Source: Bacillus zhangzhouensis (lineage in GTDB: Bacteria > Bacillota > Bacilli > Bacillales > Bacillaceae). From it: 43,916 bases of DNA. Numbering within the stretch: position 1 is the stretch's first letter; every line of letters begins with the position of its first letter. The stretch is taken from contig NZ_JOTP01000024.1 of NCBI RefSeq assembly GCF_000715205.1, positions 1-43,916 on the forward strand, written 5' to 3'. The notes under the pieces were generated by a model, which saw only the letters and a program-made list of their open reading frames with translations, ran no database searches and had not been told where the DNA came from. The position numbers and the translations under genes are program-made. Shown in pieces: positions 15,951 through 24,239 of the stretch.

Positions 15951-16673
15951 ATGCCATTCATGGAGGTTCAGAATGTAAGCAAACGATATAGCAATGGTGA
16001 TGGGATTAAGGATATGTCGTTTTCCATCGAAGCAGGAGAGGTTGTGGCGCTGCTTGGGCCTAATGGTGCGGGGAAAACGACAACCATTCGATGTTTAACG
16101 GGTCTATATCAACCAGATCAAGGGGAGATTCTCATAGAGGGTTTTCCTCCTGATCATTCCCATGTCCAAAAGCAAGTAGCTCTTATCCCTGATCAGCCAT
16201 ATTTGTATCCAGAATTAACGGTTGCTGAACATGTTCAATTCCGTGCAAGGGGCTATCATAAAGGCTTAAAACAGATCAAAGAAAAGGTATATGGTGCGTT
16301 GAAAGAAGTACATATGGAAATGAAGATGAACGAACTGTGTGGAAGGCTTTCAAGAGGCCAAAAACAGCGTGTCGTTTTAGCAGGGGCCATTGTGCAAGAT
16401 GCCTCCCTTTTTATTTTAGATGAACCGACTGTAGGGTTGGATATCCCTTCAACACAATGGCTGTCGGATTGGCTGATACAAAAAAGCCGTCAAGGTGGTG
16501 CTGTTCTTGTATCTACTCATAGCCTAGAGTTTGTTCTTGATACGGCTAGCAGGGTGATATTGATTCGAGACGGTGACATCATGAAAAGTATTGATGTTCC
16601 TCAATTGAAGGAAGAACAGATCAAGTGGCGGGCAGAAGTCATTCAACTTCTGGGGGAGTGGTCTAGTGAATAA
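15951..16673 (+). CDS. skfE: SkfE-like ABC transporter ATPase
   Basis: ATPase of an ABC exporter. The 240-residue protein has Walker A GPNGAGKTT (about 38-46), IPDQPYLYPELT at the Q-loop region, signature LSRGQKQRVVLAGAI, Walker B LFILDEPTVGLD and H-loop STHSLEF. Start at ATG 15951, which has AAGGGAGAG 6 bases upstream; an ATG at 15933 has no such site. It overlaps the next gene by 8 bases. The gene order ATPase, large permease, 171-residue protein, thioredoxin-like protein matches B. subtilis skfE-skfF-skfG-skfH, where SkfEF gives immunity to and probably exports the sporulation killing factor. No skfA, skfB or skfC is present upstream. Assignment rests on order, lengths and recalled similarity. 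Confidence 0.8.
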   Translation: MPFMEVQNVSKRYSNGDGIKDMSFSIEAGEVVALLGPNGAGKTTTIRCLTGLYQPDQGEILIEGFPPDHSHVQKQVALIPDQPYLYPELTVAEHVQFRARGYHKGLKQIKEKVYGALKEVHMEMKMNELCGRLSRGQKQRVVLAGAIVQDASLFILDEPTVGLDIPSTQWLSDWLIQKSRQGGAVLVSTHSLEFVLDTASRVILIRDGDIMKSIDVPQLKEEQIKWRAEVIQLLGEWSSE

Positions 16674-18087
16674 CACACTCTCACTTTTATGGATGAAATC
16701 CCAAAGGCGTTTGATCAGTAAAAATCAAGAAAAGAAAATGCCTTTTCTGATCTTGCTGATTTTTATTGCTGCGATTGGTTTTCAGCTGAGCGCAGTCTCA
16801 AGTATGGGGGATTGGAATGCTCAGGTAGCTGGATGGATCATTGTCTTTTTATTTGTTCTTTATACTGGTTTTGGCTTGTTTTCAAATCGGCTGCCTAGTC
16901 AGATGAACGATATCATTTGGTTATATGGAAATGGTGCTTCCTTATGGACGGTTGTGATGAGTGTATGTGTGTATCACATTTTTTGGCGAGGGGCTCTCCT
17001 TATGATCTCTGCCGTGTCTGCAGATATCCTCCTTTTTTGTTTGACGCAGCAGTATCCTTTTCTACTCGGGAAATCGCTTATCCTGACAGGGCTGTTATGT
17101 ATGACCGAAACGTGGATGCTTGCGGTGTCTTGTGCTAGAACCATTCAAGTATATAAGCGAATGCTCTTACTCGGTTTTGTACTGATTTTTTGCTGTTTTG
17201 CACTGCTTGTTTTGAATCAATTGATGATGAAACAGTCCTCATTGATGAACATCGCTGATTCTTTTATGTTTCAAGTTGGACGTATGATCGAAGAGTTTTC
17301 TTTCCTTTCTTTATTGATATTTCTTGGAGTGATGACCTTATCTTTAACGATGATGTACAGGGCCAGTCATCGTTTAGAGATGAAGGAGACGTTAGTCAAG
17401 GAGGCAGCATTTTGGGAGGAATTTGAGGGGAGACAGATTCATTCAAATCCAATGGATGCAAAGAAAGGCAAGACGTGGTGGGGACTTCCTACATTAACGG
17501 GAAGCTTGGCTTTTCTTTGGCTAGAATTATTGTTGATGAAAAAGTATGTGACCTTCCATCTGTTATCTACCATGCTGCTGATAGGTACTTACTATGTCGT
17601 CATTTCTTATTTTTCAGATTGGCTGAATCTATTATTGATAGTCATTGGTGCATCCGTCCTTCTCAGTTCATATTACGCTGGGATTGTAAGGCATGCGCAA
17701 ACAGGGGTGCTGTATCTTTTTCCAGGCGCTTTATATCAAAAAATTCTTCTATTAGAAGTGTTTCAAACCTTTTGGTTGTATGCTGTCTACTTTATTTCTC
17801 TTTTATTGTTTGAGATTCAAGATGTATTGTATTGGGCCCTATTTGGTGGAGGGGTTTATATATGGTTTTTGGCCGTACGGCTCTTTGCCTTTATGCAGCC
17901 GTTGAGACGAGAAGCCAGTCTTTCTTTGGGCATCTATTATCGATCATTGCTTATCGCAACTGCAATAAGTGCAGTGATCATCATTGGCATTCATATGTTC
18001 ACTAATGGCTGGTTTACAACGATTATATGTTTATTTACTGGATTTGTATTTTATGTGATTTGTTATCGATGGCGTAGGACTCATTAA
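16666..18087 (+). CDS. skfF: SkfF-like ABC transporter permease
   Basis: The 473-residue integral membrane protein has roughly ten to twelve hydrophobic helices in two clusters (about 25-215 and 280-470), with a hydrophilic loop at about 235-275. This two-half arrangement suits a permease working with a single ATPase. It starts with GTG at 16666, inside the end of skfE, with GGGGGAG about 8 bases upstream, so it is translationally coupled. Slightly longer than B. subtilis SkfF as I recall it (about 447). In that species SkfEF protect the producer from SKF; here a protective role against a neighbour's peptide is inference. Confidence 0.75.
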   Translation: MNNTLSLLWMKSQRRLISKNQEKKMPFLILLIFIAAIGFQLSAVSSMGDWNAQVAGWIIVFLFVLYTGFGLFSNRLPSQMNDIIWLYGNGASLWTVVMSVCVYHIFWRGALLMISAVSADILLFCLTQQYPFLLGKSLILTGLLCMTETWMLAVSCARTIQVYKRMLLLGFVLIFCCFALLVLNQLMMKQSSLMNIADSFMFQVGRMIEEFSFLSLLIFLGVMTLSLTMMYRASHRLEMKETLVKEAAFWEEFEGRQIHSNPMDAKKGKTWWGLPTLTGSLAFLWLELLLMKKYVTFHLLSTMLLIGTYYVVISYFSDWLNLLLIVIGASVLLSSYYAGIVRHAQTGVLYLFPGALYQKILLLEVFQTFWLYAVYFISLLLFEIQDVLYWALFGGGVYIWFLAVRLFAFMQPLRREASLSLGIYYRSLLIATAISAVIIIGIHMFTNGWFTTIICLFTGFVFYVICYRWRRTH

Positions 18088-18105
18088 AAAGAGGAGTTGA
18101 TTGTG

Positions 18106-18621
18106 ATGAAACCAGAAGATAAGCTATCTCAAACGGTTCAACGTTTGGTCAATACGAATGAAGTAACGATCGTTCAAGCAATGGGGGAATTAAGAAAATC
18201 CGGAAAAGATGCAGTGCCAGTCCTTGTTGAAGCCTTAAAAGAAAAGGGTTCTTTGCGGAATATTGCAGCAGCAGTACTTGGTGAATTTGGAGCAGATGCG
18301 GGGGACGCAGCTGAGTCCCTTGCCAAGCTATTAGAAAGTGAAGAAGAGGAGACAAGAATGGCGGCTGCGATCTCACTCATGAGGATTGGTCAGCCTAGTT
18401 TGCCATTCCTTCTGCCATTGGCTAAACGTTATGAGGGACCTACTTGTTTCTGGGCATCCTGGTGTATCTCTTGGATTGACCCATCAAAAATCGAAAAAAA
18501 CATGTATGAGTGCCTAAAACAGGAACAAGAACATCCATCAGGGAACGTGGCCCCTTTTGCCGCAGAGGAGGCATTAGGAAAAATCATCGCTTTTCAGCTA
18601 AAAGAAAAGGGGGATGAATAG
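18106..18621 (+). CDS. skfG: SkfG-like HEAT-repeat protein
   Basis: The 171-residue soluble protein consists mostly of alpha-helical HEAT-like repeats, visible as AVPVLVEALKE, NIAAAVLGEFG, SLAKLLESEEEETRMAAAISL and PSLPFLLPLAKR. The length equals that recalled for B. subtilis SkfG (171), whose function is unknown. Start at ATG 18106, 9 bases after AAGAGGAG; an upstream TTG at 18097 directly abuts that site and is rejected. The stop codon overlaps the start of the next gene by one base. Confidence 0.75.
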   Translation: MKPEDKLSQTVQRLVNTNEVTIVQAMGELRKSGKDAVPVLVEALKEKGSLRNIAAAVLGEFGADAGDAAESLAKLLESEEEETRMAAAISLMRIGQPSLPFLLPLAKRYEGPTCFWASWCISWIDPSKIEKNMYECLKQEQEHPSGNVAPFAAEEALGKIIAFQLKEKGDE

Positions 18622-19040
18622 TGGAAACGCAGCTACTCAAGTGGCCAGAGCATCTTCCTTGGATTCATCCTTCAGATCAGAGAAGCTTATCTGAAGGGCA
18701 ACATCAACTTCTTTATTTTTGGTCAGTCAACTGTCCTCATTGTGAAGAATTAACCGATCACATTCTACATCGTGTGAATCAGTTGAGTATCCATTTAACC
18801 TGTGTCCATGTCCCATATACGGAAGAAGAAAAATCGGTAGATGTTGTTACAATGTATGCAGAGGAAAAGAACATGTCAGCTCCCATTGTTTTGGATCAAG
18901 AGTATGAGATTGTCACAAAATATAAGATTCAAGGATTACCAAGCTTTTGCCTCATAGATAAAGAGGGGCATTTAATAGATCGGAAAATGGGAGATACAGG
19001 TTGGGAGAAAATATTGAAAAAGCTAGAAAAACATTTTTAA
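18621..19040 (+). CDS. skfH: SkfH-like thioredoxin-fold protein
   Basis: The 139-residue cytoplasmic protein has a thioredoxin-like fold with a redox motif CPHC in YFWSVNCPHCEEL (about residues 36-39), a cis-Pro loop region (IQGLPSFCLID) and no signal peptide. GTG start at 18621, overlapping the skfG stop codon by one base, with AAGGGGG upstream. In skf loci the thioredoxin-like protein is thought to help form the disulfide or act on the Cys-rich peptide, but here no peptide gene is present. Confidence 0.78.
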   Translation: METQLLKWPEHLPWIHPSDQRSLSEGQHQLLYFWSVNCPHCEELTDHILHRVNQLSIHLTCVHVPYTEEEKSVDVVTMYAEEKNMSAPIVLDQEYEIVTKYKIQGLPSFCLIDKEGHLIDRKMGDTGWEKILKKLEKHF

Positions 19041-19063
19041 TTGAGGTTATGGAGGAGAGCGTT

Positions 19064-19261
19064 TTGTTTCAATCAAACAAAGAATTTAAAAAAACTGCGG
19101 TCTTTTTCGCAGGTGTGGGCATTGTATTGCTGATTCTTATGATACTGAAATGGTTGCCGATTTCAGCAGGCTGGGAGCTGACGTTGATTTTGTTCGGATT
19201 GGGGATTTTGTTTTATTTGAAGCGTGTGCTGTGGAAAGAGGAAAAAATTCATAATTCATGA
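19064..19261 (+). CDS. Small two-helix membrane protein at the end of the skf-like operon
   Basis: A 65-residue protein with two hydrophobic segments (about 12-30, AVFFAGVGIVLLILMILKWL, and 36-52, ELTLILFGLGILFYL) and a basic C-terminus. I choose TTG at 19064 because GGAGGAG lies 6 bases upstream; ATG at 19049 in the same frame is possible but has a weaker site. It begins 23 bases after skfH and is followed by a terminator, so it belongs to the same transcript. I do not recognise it; small membrane proteins of this kind often give immunity to bacteriocins, which is only a suggestion. Confidence 0.62.
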   Translation: MFQSNKEFKKTAVFFAGVGIVLLILMILKWLPISAGWELTLILFGLGILFYLKRVLWKEEKIHNS

Positions 19262-19268
19262 GTCTGTT

Positions 19269-19297
19269 ACCTAGAATCTATATTCTAGGTTTTTTTA
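19269..19297 (+). terminator. Intrinsic terminator of the skf-like operon
   Basis: CCTAGAAT and ATTCTAGG are perfect complements around CTAT, followed by seven T. Confidence 0.9.
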
Positions 19298-19404
19298 TTA
19301 AATTTACCTTAAAACGCATCTTTTCACATGGGGATTGGAACCAATTTTTTAAAAGTGTGGTAGGATAAATATGCTTTATTTATATATTTTTCGAAGGAGA
19401 TGTC

Positions 19405-20535
19405 GTGTTGAAGGGATCTAGGGTTGAGTTAATTGATAGTTTACGTGGTTTTAGTTTATTAGGTATCTTGATCGTGAATATGCTTAATTTTCAATATGAT
19501 TATGATTTTGAGAAGATGTTTGATTCGAGTTTTTGGGGGCAGGAATTTGGCGTTTATGTAACAGAAATTTTGTTCCAGGGGTCGTTTTATCCGATTTTCT
19601 CCTTTTTGTTTGGGTATTCTTTTATCAAGCTGATTGAATCTACGAAAGCTAAGGGACTAAATACGAATGCCATTGTCGTCCGCCGTGGTTTTGGTCTGAT
19701 TGTGCTTGGAATGCTGCATTACATCTTTATTTGGAATGGTGACATTCTTCTTTATTATGGAGCTTGTATGCTTTTCTTGATGATGTTTATGAGCAGCTGG
19801 ATCAAAACAATGCTGATTTGGTCGGGTGTGTTAGGTGCATTGTCATTAGTCGTTTCGCCATACATGATGAAACTTGTTCATGGGACTGATGAATTATTAA
19901 CCGATGTGTATGCGAAGGGTGATTATGCTGATATTTTGCTCAGCCGGATTACGGTTGAAGACGATATGATGATTGTGACCATTATTTTGGCGATCGTGAG
20001 CATTACGCTTATGCCGATACTAGGGTTTCTTTTCGGTACGATGACGGTGGGGCCGTTTGCCTTGCTAGGCATGGTGATTGGTAAACGAGGGCATCTCACA
20101 GAAGAAGATCGAGGGATGGCCTATCGCAAAGGCTGGGTCTGGGTCATTGTCGTCGGCCTTGCACTAAAATGTGCGACGTTCATTGATGCGCCTTGGAGTG
20201 AATTCGTTATGGTTCTCGGTGGATATGTGCTGGCGATCGGGTATATTCAAGCTTTTATTGTTTTCTACTATTCGAAGGCAGCCGAAGGCCTCAAACGTTT
20301 GCTTGCAGGGCTTGGCCGTTTGTCCCTTTCAAATTATTTGGCGCAGTCGATCATTTGTACAACGATTTTCTATTCTTATGGACTTGGTCTATTTGGACAG
20401 ATGGGGTCAATGTTTGGACTGCTGCTCGCTGTCGGACTGTATACAGCACAGCTGTTCATCAGCTATCTCTATTTGAAAAAATGGAGAAGAGGTCCGGTGG
20501 AGTGGATGATGGGAAAATGGGTGTATTGGAGATAA
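19405..20535 (+). CDS. DUF418 family membrane protein (YxaH/YeiB-like)
   Basis: The 376-residue integral membrane protein has about nine to ten helices. It begins with ELIDSLRGFSLLGILIVN, the N-terminal heparan-acetyltransferase-like motif of YeiB/DUF418 proteins, and ends with the DUF418 block (GLGRLSLSNYLAQSI, then RRGPVEWMMGKW). Start GTG at 19405 with GAAGGAGA 5 bases upstream; the adjacent TTG is an alternative. B. subtilis has several such proteins (YxaH, YrkO); function is unknown. It is a single-gene unit between terminators. Confidence 0.85.
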   Translation: MLKGSRVELIDSLRGFSLLGILIVNMLNFQYDYDFEKMFDSSFWGQEFGVYVTEILFQGSFYPIFSFLFGYSFIKLIESTKAKGLNTNAIVVRRGFGLIVLGMLHYIFIWNGDILLYYGACMLFLMMFMSSWIKTMLIWSGVLGALSLVVSPYMMKLVHGTDELLTDVYAKGDYADILLSRITVEDDMMIVTIILAIVSITLMPILGFLFGTMTVGPFALLGMVIGKRGHLTEEDRGMAYRKGWVWVIVVGLALKCATFIDAPWSEFVMVLGGYVLAIGYIQAFIVFYYSKAAEGLKRLLAGLGRLSLSNYLAQSIICTTIFYSYGLGLFGQMGSMFGLLLAVGLYTAQLFISYLYLKKWRRGPVEWMMGKWVYWR

Positions 20536-20551
20536 ATTTTGTTGGGGAAGG

Positions 20552-20581
20552 CCGCATAGCTGAAAAGCTGTGCGGTTTTTT
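20552..20581 (+). terminator. Intrinsic terminator after DUF418 gene
   Basis: CCGCATAGCT and AGCTGTGCGG pair (one G-U) around a GAAA loop, followed by TTTTTT. Confidence 0.88.
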
Positions 20582-20605
20582 AGTTGAGTTGCAATCAAAA
20601 AATGG

Positions 20606-20653
20606 TTGATTATTCTCCTAGTGTGTATATAATGTATATATAGTGTATATACA
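20606..20653 (+). promoter_or_regulatory. Promoter and palindromic operator of the GntR/ABC operon
   Basis: TTGATT (20606-20611) and TATAAT (20628-20633), spaced 16 bp, form a sigma-A promoter. Immediately downstream is a perfect inverted repeat TGTATATA-TAGTG-TATATACA (20633-20653) covering the -10 edge and start site. Its position suits repression by the GntR protein encoded next. Confidence 0.75.
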
Positions 20654-20697
20654 ATATTTTGTTCCAAACACCAGTACAGAAAAAAAGAGGTTTTTAT

Positions 20698-21069
20698 ATG
20701 CAAATTACGATTTCAAACCACTCTAAGGAGCCCATCTATGAGCAAATTACGAATCAAATTAAATCGATGATTTTAACGGGTGAGCTGGCGGAAGGGGCGG
20801 CACTACCGTCTATTCGAAAGCTGGCGAAGGATTTGCAAATCAGTGTCATCACAACAAAGCGGGCATATGAAGAGTTAGAGAAGGCAGGATTTATTTATTC
20901 GATTGTCGGTAAGGGATCGTTTGTTGCCGAGCAAAACCTAGAGGTCATGAGAGAGAAGAAATTGAAGGTGATTGAGGAACAGCTTGGAGCAGTTGTTACA
21001 AACGGCAAGGAATTAGGCTTATCTTTTGATGAATTGCAGCAGTTATTAAAGTTCTTGTATGAGGAGTGA
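20698..21069 (+). CDS. GntR family regulator (YtrA-type)
   Basis: The 123-residue protein has a GntR winged helix-turn-helix (about 10-78: PIYEQITNQIKSMI, then LPSIRKLAKDLQISVITTKRAYEELEKAGFI) and a short C-terminal helical tail of about 40 residues, the compact layout of the YtrA subfamily that regulates ABC operons. ATG at 20698 with AAAGAGG about 8 bases upstream; the frame from 20659 has no site. The next gene is an ABC ATPase starting 6 bases after its stop. Autoregulation through the palindrome at 20633-20653 is inferred. Confidence 0.88.
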   Translation: MQITISNHSKEPIYEQITNQIKSMILTGELAEGAALPSIRKLAKDLQISVITTKRAYEELEKAGFIYSIVGKGSFVAEQNLEVMREKKLKVIEEQLGAVVTNGKELGLSFDELQQLLKFLYEE

Positions 21070-21074
21070 GATGA

Positions 21075-21950
21075 GTGGAGCACGTGATTGAATTCAAAGG
21101 AGTATCAAAACGATTCAAGGACTTTTCTGTTCAGAATCTTGATTTACAGGTCAAAAAAGGCTTTGTTACAGGGTTTATTGGAGAAAATGGCGCTGGTAAG
21201 TCGACCACTATTAAAATGATTATGAATTTGTTAAAGCCAGATTCGGGTGAGGTTAAAATCTTCGGATTAGATTATCGCACCCATGAAAAAGAGATTAAGG
21301 AACGAATCGGCTTTGTTTACGATGCTAACGTTTTTTTCCCAGGATTGAATTTAAAAGACATCAAACGAATTGTGGCACCTGCCTATAAACGCTGGGATGA
21401 CAAGCTTTTTTATCAATATATTGAACAGTTTGGTCTGCCGCTGAATAAAGCGATCAAAACATTTTCAAAAGGGATGCAGATGAAGGCGTCACTTGCGATT
21501 GCGCTGTCGCATCATGCCGAGCTGATTATCATGGATGAACCAACTGCTGGGTTGGATCCGGTCTTTAGAAGAGAGCTACTCGGCACGTTACAAGAATTGA
21601 TGATTGATGGAAATCGAACGATCTTTTTCTCGACGCATATGACAACTGATTTAGATCGCATTGCGGATTATATTGCGTTTATACAAAATGGAAGATTGGT
21701 CTTTCAACAGTCGATTCACGAGGTAGCGGAGAATTATGCGCTTGTGAAGGGGAGCCTGGATTTGTTGGATCGAGACACAGAAAAGGCGTTTATCCATATT
21801 CAGCGTACGGCAGCCGGATTTGAAGCATTAACAGATCGGATTGATGAGGTGAAACTTATTTTTGGGGATGCTGTTGTGATTGAACCGGCGTCGCTTGAGG
21901 ATATCATGTTTTATTTGAAAGGCGGGGTTGCGCATGTATCATTTAATTAA
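21075..21950 (+). CDS. ABC transporter ATP-binding protein
   Basis: The 291-residue ATPase has Walker A GENGAGKST (about 35-43), signature FSKGMQMKASLAIAL (about 136-150), Walker B LIIMDEPTAGLDP and H-loop STHMTTD, then a C-terminal extension. The degenerate signature (SKGM rather than SGGQ) is typical of YtrB/BcrA-like exporter ATPases. GTG start at 21075, 8 bases after GAGGAG. It overlaps the permease gene. The substrate is unknown; such GntR-controlled pairs often respond to cell-wall antibiotics. Confidence 0.88.
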   Translation: MEHVIEFKGVSKRFKDFSVQNLDLQVKKGFVTGFIGENGAGKSTTIKMIMNLLKPDSGEVKIFGLDYRTHEKEIKERIGFVYDANVFFPGLNLKDIKRIVAPAYKRWDDKLFYQYIEQFGLPLNKAIKTFSKGMQMKASLAIALSHHAELIIMDEPTAGLDPVFRRELLGTLQELMIDGNRTIFFSTHMTTDLDRIADYIAFIQNGRLVFQQSIHEVAENYALVKGSLDLLDRDTEKAFIHIQRTAAGFEALTDRIDEVKLIFGDAVVIEPASLEDIMFYLKGGVAHVSFN

Positions 21951-22539
21951 GCGTGATGTGATTTTGCAAAAGAAGCAGTTACTTATTTTCATTCCGTTTA
22001 TTTTATTTTTTATTTTCATGGATGTCCATCCAGTATTGACGTTTCTCGTCGCTAGTGTCTTCATTCCATTTAACACATATGCGTACGATGAGAAGGCAGA
22101 AACGAATATTCTATTAAATTCTTTGCCTTATACACGGAATGAAATTATTGCATCTCGTTATCTTGGTGCCGTTTTTTATATGGTCATTGCGATCGGGCTG
22201 ACAAGTGTTGCTTTATTTAGTTTTGGGAAGCTGTTTTCGATGATGGATATTGCTCTTGGCAGCGGGTTGTTTTTATTGTTCGCGGCGTGTACGTTTCCAT
22301 TGTTTTATATCTTAAAGCCTGGTTATATCACAACGGCAGTGATCATTGGCTTTATCCTATTATCTGCTATGGGGCCGCCTGTTGTTCTCTATTTAGCAGA
22401 GCAATTCAGTGGGATCACTGATTTTATGATGAATTTATCGATCCCTATTTTATATACGGGATCAACTGTGCTGATTATGCTCATCTACTTGCTGTCTTGG
22501 GGACTTTCTACTGCGATTTACCAGAGGAAAGTGTTCTAA
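21934..22539 (+). CDS. ABC-2 type permease
   Basis: The 201-residue membrane protein has six predicted helices starting after a short basic N-terminus (YHLIKRDVILQKKQ). The motif NTYAYDEKAETNILLNSLPYTRNEIIASRY in the first loop is characteristic of the ABC2_membrane_2 family. ATG at 21934 lies inside the end of the ATPase gene, with a GGCGGGG sequence about 8 bases upstream; a TTG at 21928 is less likely. It is the partner of the preceding ATPase. Confidence 0.85.
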   Translation: MYHLIKRDVILQKKQLLIFIPFILFFIFMDVHPVLTFLVASVFIPFNTYAYDEKAETNILLNSLPYTRNEIIASRYLGAVFYMVIAIGLTSVALFSFGKLFSMMDIALGSGLFLLFAACTFPLFYILKPGYITTAVIIGFILLSAMGPPVVLYLAEQFSGITDFMMNLSIPILYTGSTVLIMLIYLLSWGLSTAIYQRKVF

Positions 22540-22563
22540 TTCAGATGATCACATCATTTTTAG

Positions 22564-22617
22564 AGAATCATTCATTTTGAGGTAAGACTTTCAAAATGGA
22601 TGATTCTTATTTTTTTG
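22564..22617. terminator. Strong hairpin terminator after the GntR/ABC operon
   Basis: AGAATCATTCATTTTGA pairs with TCAAAATGGATGATTCT (one G-T pair) around an AGACT-containing loop and is followed by TTATTTTTTT. Confidence 0.88.
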
Positions 22618-22629
22618 CATCCAGTGAAA

Positions 22630-22694
22630 TTGACATACAGAAGAAAAGAGGTTATTATTTAACATAATGTTAATAATTTTTAACATATTGTTAA
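22630..22694 (+). promoter_or_regulatory. Promoter with twin palindromic operators for the XRE gene
   Basis: TTGACA (22630-22635) and TATTAT (22653-22658) are spaced 17 bp. Directly downstream are two 15-bp palindromes, TTAACATAATGTTAA (22659-22673) and TTAACATATTGTTAA (22680-22694), offset by 21 bp, two helical turns. This suits cooperative binding of two dimers of the XRE repressor encoded next. Confidence 0.78.
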
Positions 22695-22724
22695 ATAAAT
22701 CTTCCTTTAAGAAAGGAATTTGAA

Positions 22725-22940
22725 ATGGAGATTAAAAATAGAATCAAGGTCTTACGGGCAGAAAGAGATTGGACACAAAAGGATTTGGCAGAGAAGTTAG
22801 GTGTGACTCGTCAAACGGTGGCAGCGATTGAAAATGGTAAATATTCTTTGTCTTTAAAATTAGCCTTTCAAATTGCTAGGACATTTGAAGTTGATTTGTA
22901 TGACGTATTTCAAGAGGTCGACAAGGAGGAACCACAATGA
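22725..22940 (+). CDS. XRE-family transcriptional regulator
   Basis: The 71-residue protein is essentially one Cro/CI-type helix-turn-helix: IKVLRAERDWTQKDLAEKLG, then VTRQTVAAIENGKYSLSL, and a C-terminal FEVDLYDVFQ segment, typical of YozG-like minimal regulators. GAAAGGAA lies about 8 bases upstream of the ATG. It overlaps the following membrane-protein gene by four bases (ATGA). This type of regulator is commonly paired with a DUF2178-like membrane protein. Twin operators upstream indicate autoregulation. Confidence 0.9.
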   Translation: MEIKNRIKVLRAERDWTQKDLAEKLGVTRQTVAAIENGKYSLSLKLAFQIARTFEVDLYDVFQEVDKEEPQ

Positions 22941-23236
22941 TGACGACGATCATTCTTTATTTTTTGATTATCCTTTCTATTTTAAGCACGGCCTTTCAAT
23001 TTAAGAAAAACCGTGAATATAAACATGATGAACGAGGTCAATTTATTTTAGCGAAAGCAGGAAGTTTTTCTATTGTAGGTGTTGCTTTAGCGTATATATT
23101 GGTTGCTGTCATCCAATCTTCAGTCCATCAATTTTCATCACCAACAGAATGGTTTTATATAGCCATAACATTTATGTATGTATCAAGTGTTTGCGCAAAT
23201 ACAATCGGTATCATCTATTGTGAAAAAAAATATTAG
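22937..23236 (+). CDS. Small membrane protein partnered with the XRE regulator
   Basis: The 99-residue protein has three hydrophobic segments (about 2-20, 42-62 and 72-94) and the loop FKKNREYKHDERGQFILAKAGSFS between helix 1 and 2; the DERGQ block is typical of DUF2178-like proteins found next to small XRE regulators. Function is unknown. ATG at 22937 overlaps the regulator stop, so the two are translationally coupled. Confidence 0.78.
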   Translation: MMTTIILYFLIILSILSTAFQFKKNREYKHDERGQFILAKAGSFSIVGVALAYILVAVIQSSVHQFSSPTEWFYIAITFMYVSSVCANTIGIIYCEKKY

Positions 23237-23291
23237 CTTTTGTTATCTATGGATGTAAGCTGGAGTTCTTCATGAAAGGAAGAGAAAAACA

Positions 23292-24239
23292 ATGAAAAAA
23301 TTATTGAGGATGATGCTTATATTCATCATCACCATCATCACTGTACTGGTTGTTTTTCTAGCAAGTGTTTACTTTGTCAATCTATTTAGTAAGGAAAGGG
23401 AGAAGGAGAAAATAGAATCTTACGGGCAAATGGTCCCGGTTGATGGTAAAAAGATGAACGTGTTGATTCAAGGCAGTGGAAAAGAAACGGTTGTGCTACT
23501 TCCAGGTTATGGGACCGCTTCGCCAGTGCTTGATTTTATGCCGCTTGTAAATGAATTATCGCCATATTACAGAGTCGTAGTGATTGAACCGTTTGGTTAT
23601 GGATTAAGTGATGATACAGATAAAGTACGTACAAGTCAAAACATTGTGGATGAGATTCATGAATGTTTGCAGAAGCTCAATATTAAAAAATACACGATGA
23701 TGGGTCATTCGATTTCTGGGATATATGGATTGGAATATGTTAATCAGTATGAAAAAGAAGTCACAGCATTTGTTGGAATTGACAGTAGTGTTCCTAAGCA
23801 GGATACAGATGATGAATTGCCAGTCTCCAGCTTACAGCTGCTCGATCAATCAGGTTTTTACAGGTTATTAGTGAAATTGAACCCAGAGCAACTGATTACG
23901 CCTAAAGTGGATGACAAAACGAAAGAGCAGATCAAAATGCTGACATTTAAGAACTTCTTGAATGAAAGCCAAGCTAGTGAGGCAGAAAATTTCACGAATA
24001 ATTTTAAAAGCGCCGAGCGCTTACAATATCCTAAGGAACTTCCTGTTATTTTCTACCTAGCCGATCAAACGGAGGCAGAAACACCTAGCTGGAAGCCAAT
24101 GCATGAGGATTTGCTGAAAAACTCAAACCATGGAAAAGTAGTTACTTTTAAAGGTGGCCATTATTTGCATCATACGAAATCAAAGGAAATCGCAGATGAT
24201 TTTAGAGATTTTATGTCTAAAATGAAAAGAGAACATTAA
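23292..24239 (+). CDS. Membrane-anchored alpha/beta hydrolase
   Basis: The 315-residue protein has an uncleaved N-terminal signal anchor (about 6-30), then an alpha/beta-hydrolase domain with the oxyanion segment LLPGYGTASP, nucleophile elbow GHSIS (Ser140) and a C-terminal catalytic His in KGGHYLHH. The domain is probably outside the cell, tethered to the membrane. GAAAGGAAGAG precedes the ATG. It follows the XRE pair by 55 bases with no terminator between, so it may share that transcript and its repressor. The substrate is unknown. Confidence 0.85.
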   Translation: MKKLLRMMLIFIITIITVLVVFLASVYFVNLFSKEREKEKIESYGQMVPVDGKKMNVLIQGSGKETVVLLPGYGTASPVLDFMPLVNELSPYYRVVVIEPFGYGLSDDTDKVRTSQNIVDEIHECLQKLNIKKYTMMGHSISGIYGLEYVNQYEKEVTAFVGIDSSVPKQDTDDELPVSSLQLLDQSGFYRLLVKLNPEQLITPKVDDKTKEQIKMLTFKNFLNESQASEAENFTNNFKSAERLQYPKELPVIFYLADQTEAETPSWKPMHEDLLKNSNHGKVVTFKGGHYLHHTKSKEIADDFRDFMSKMKREH

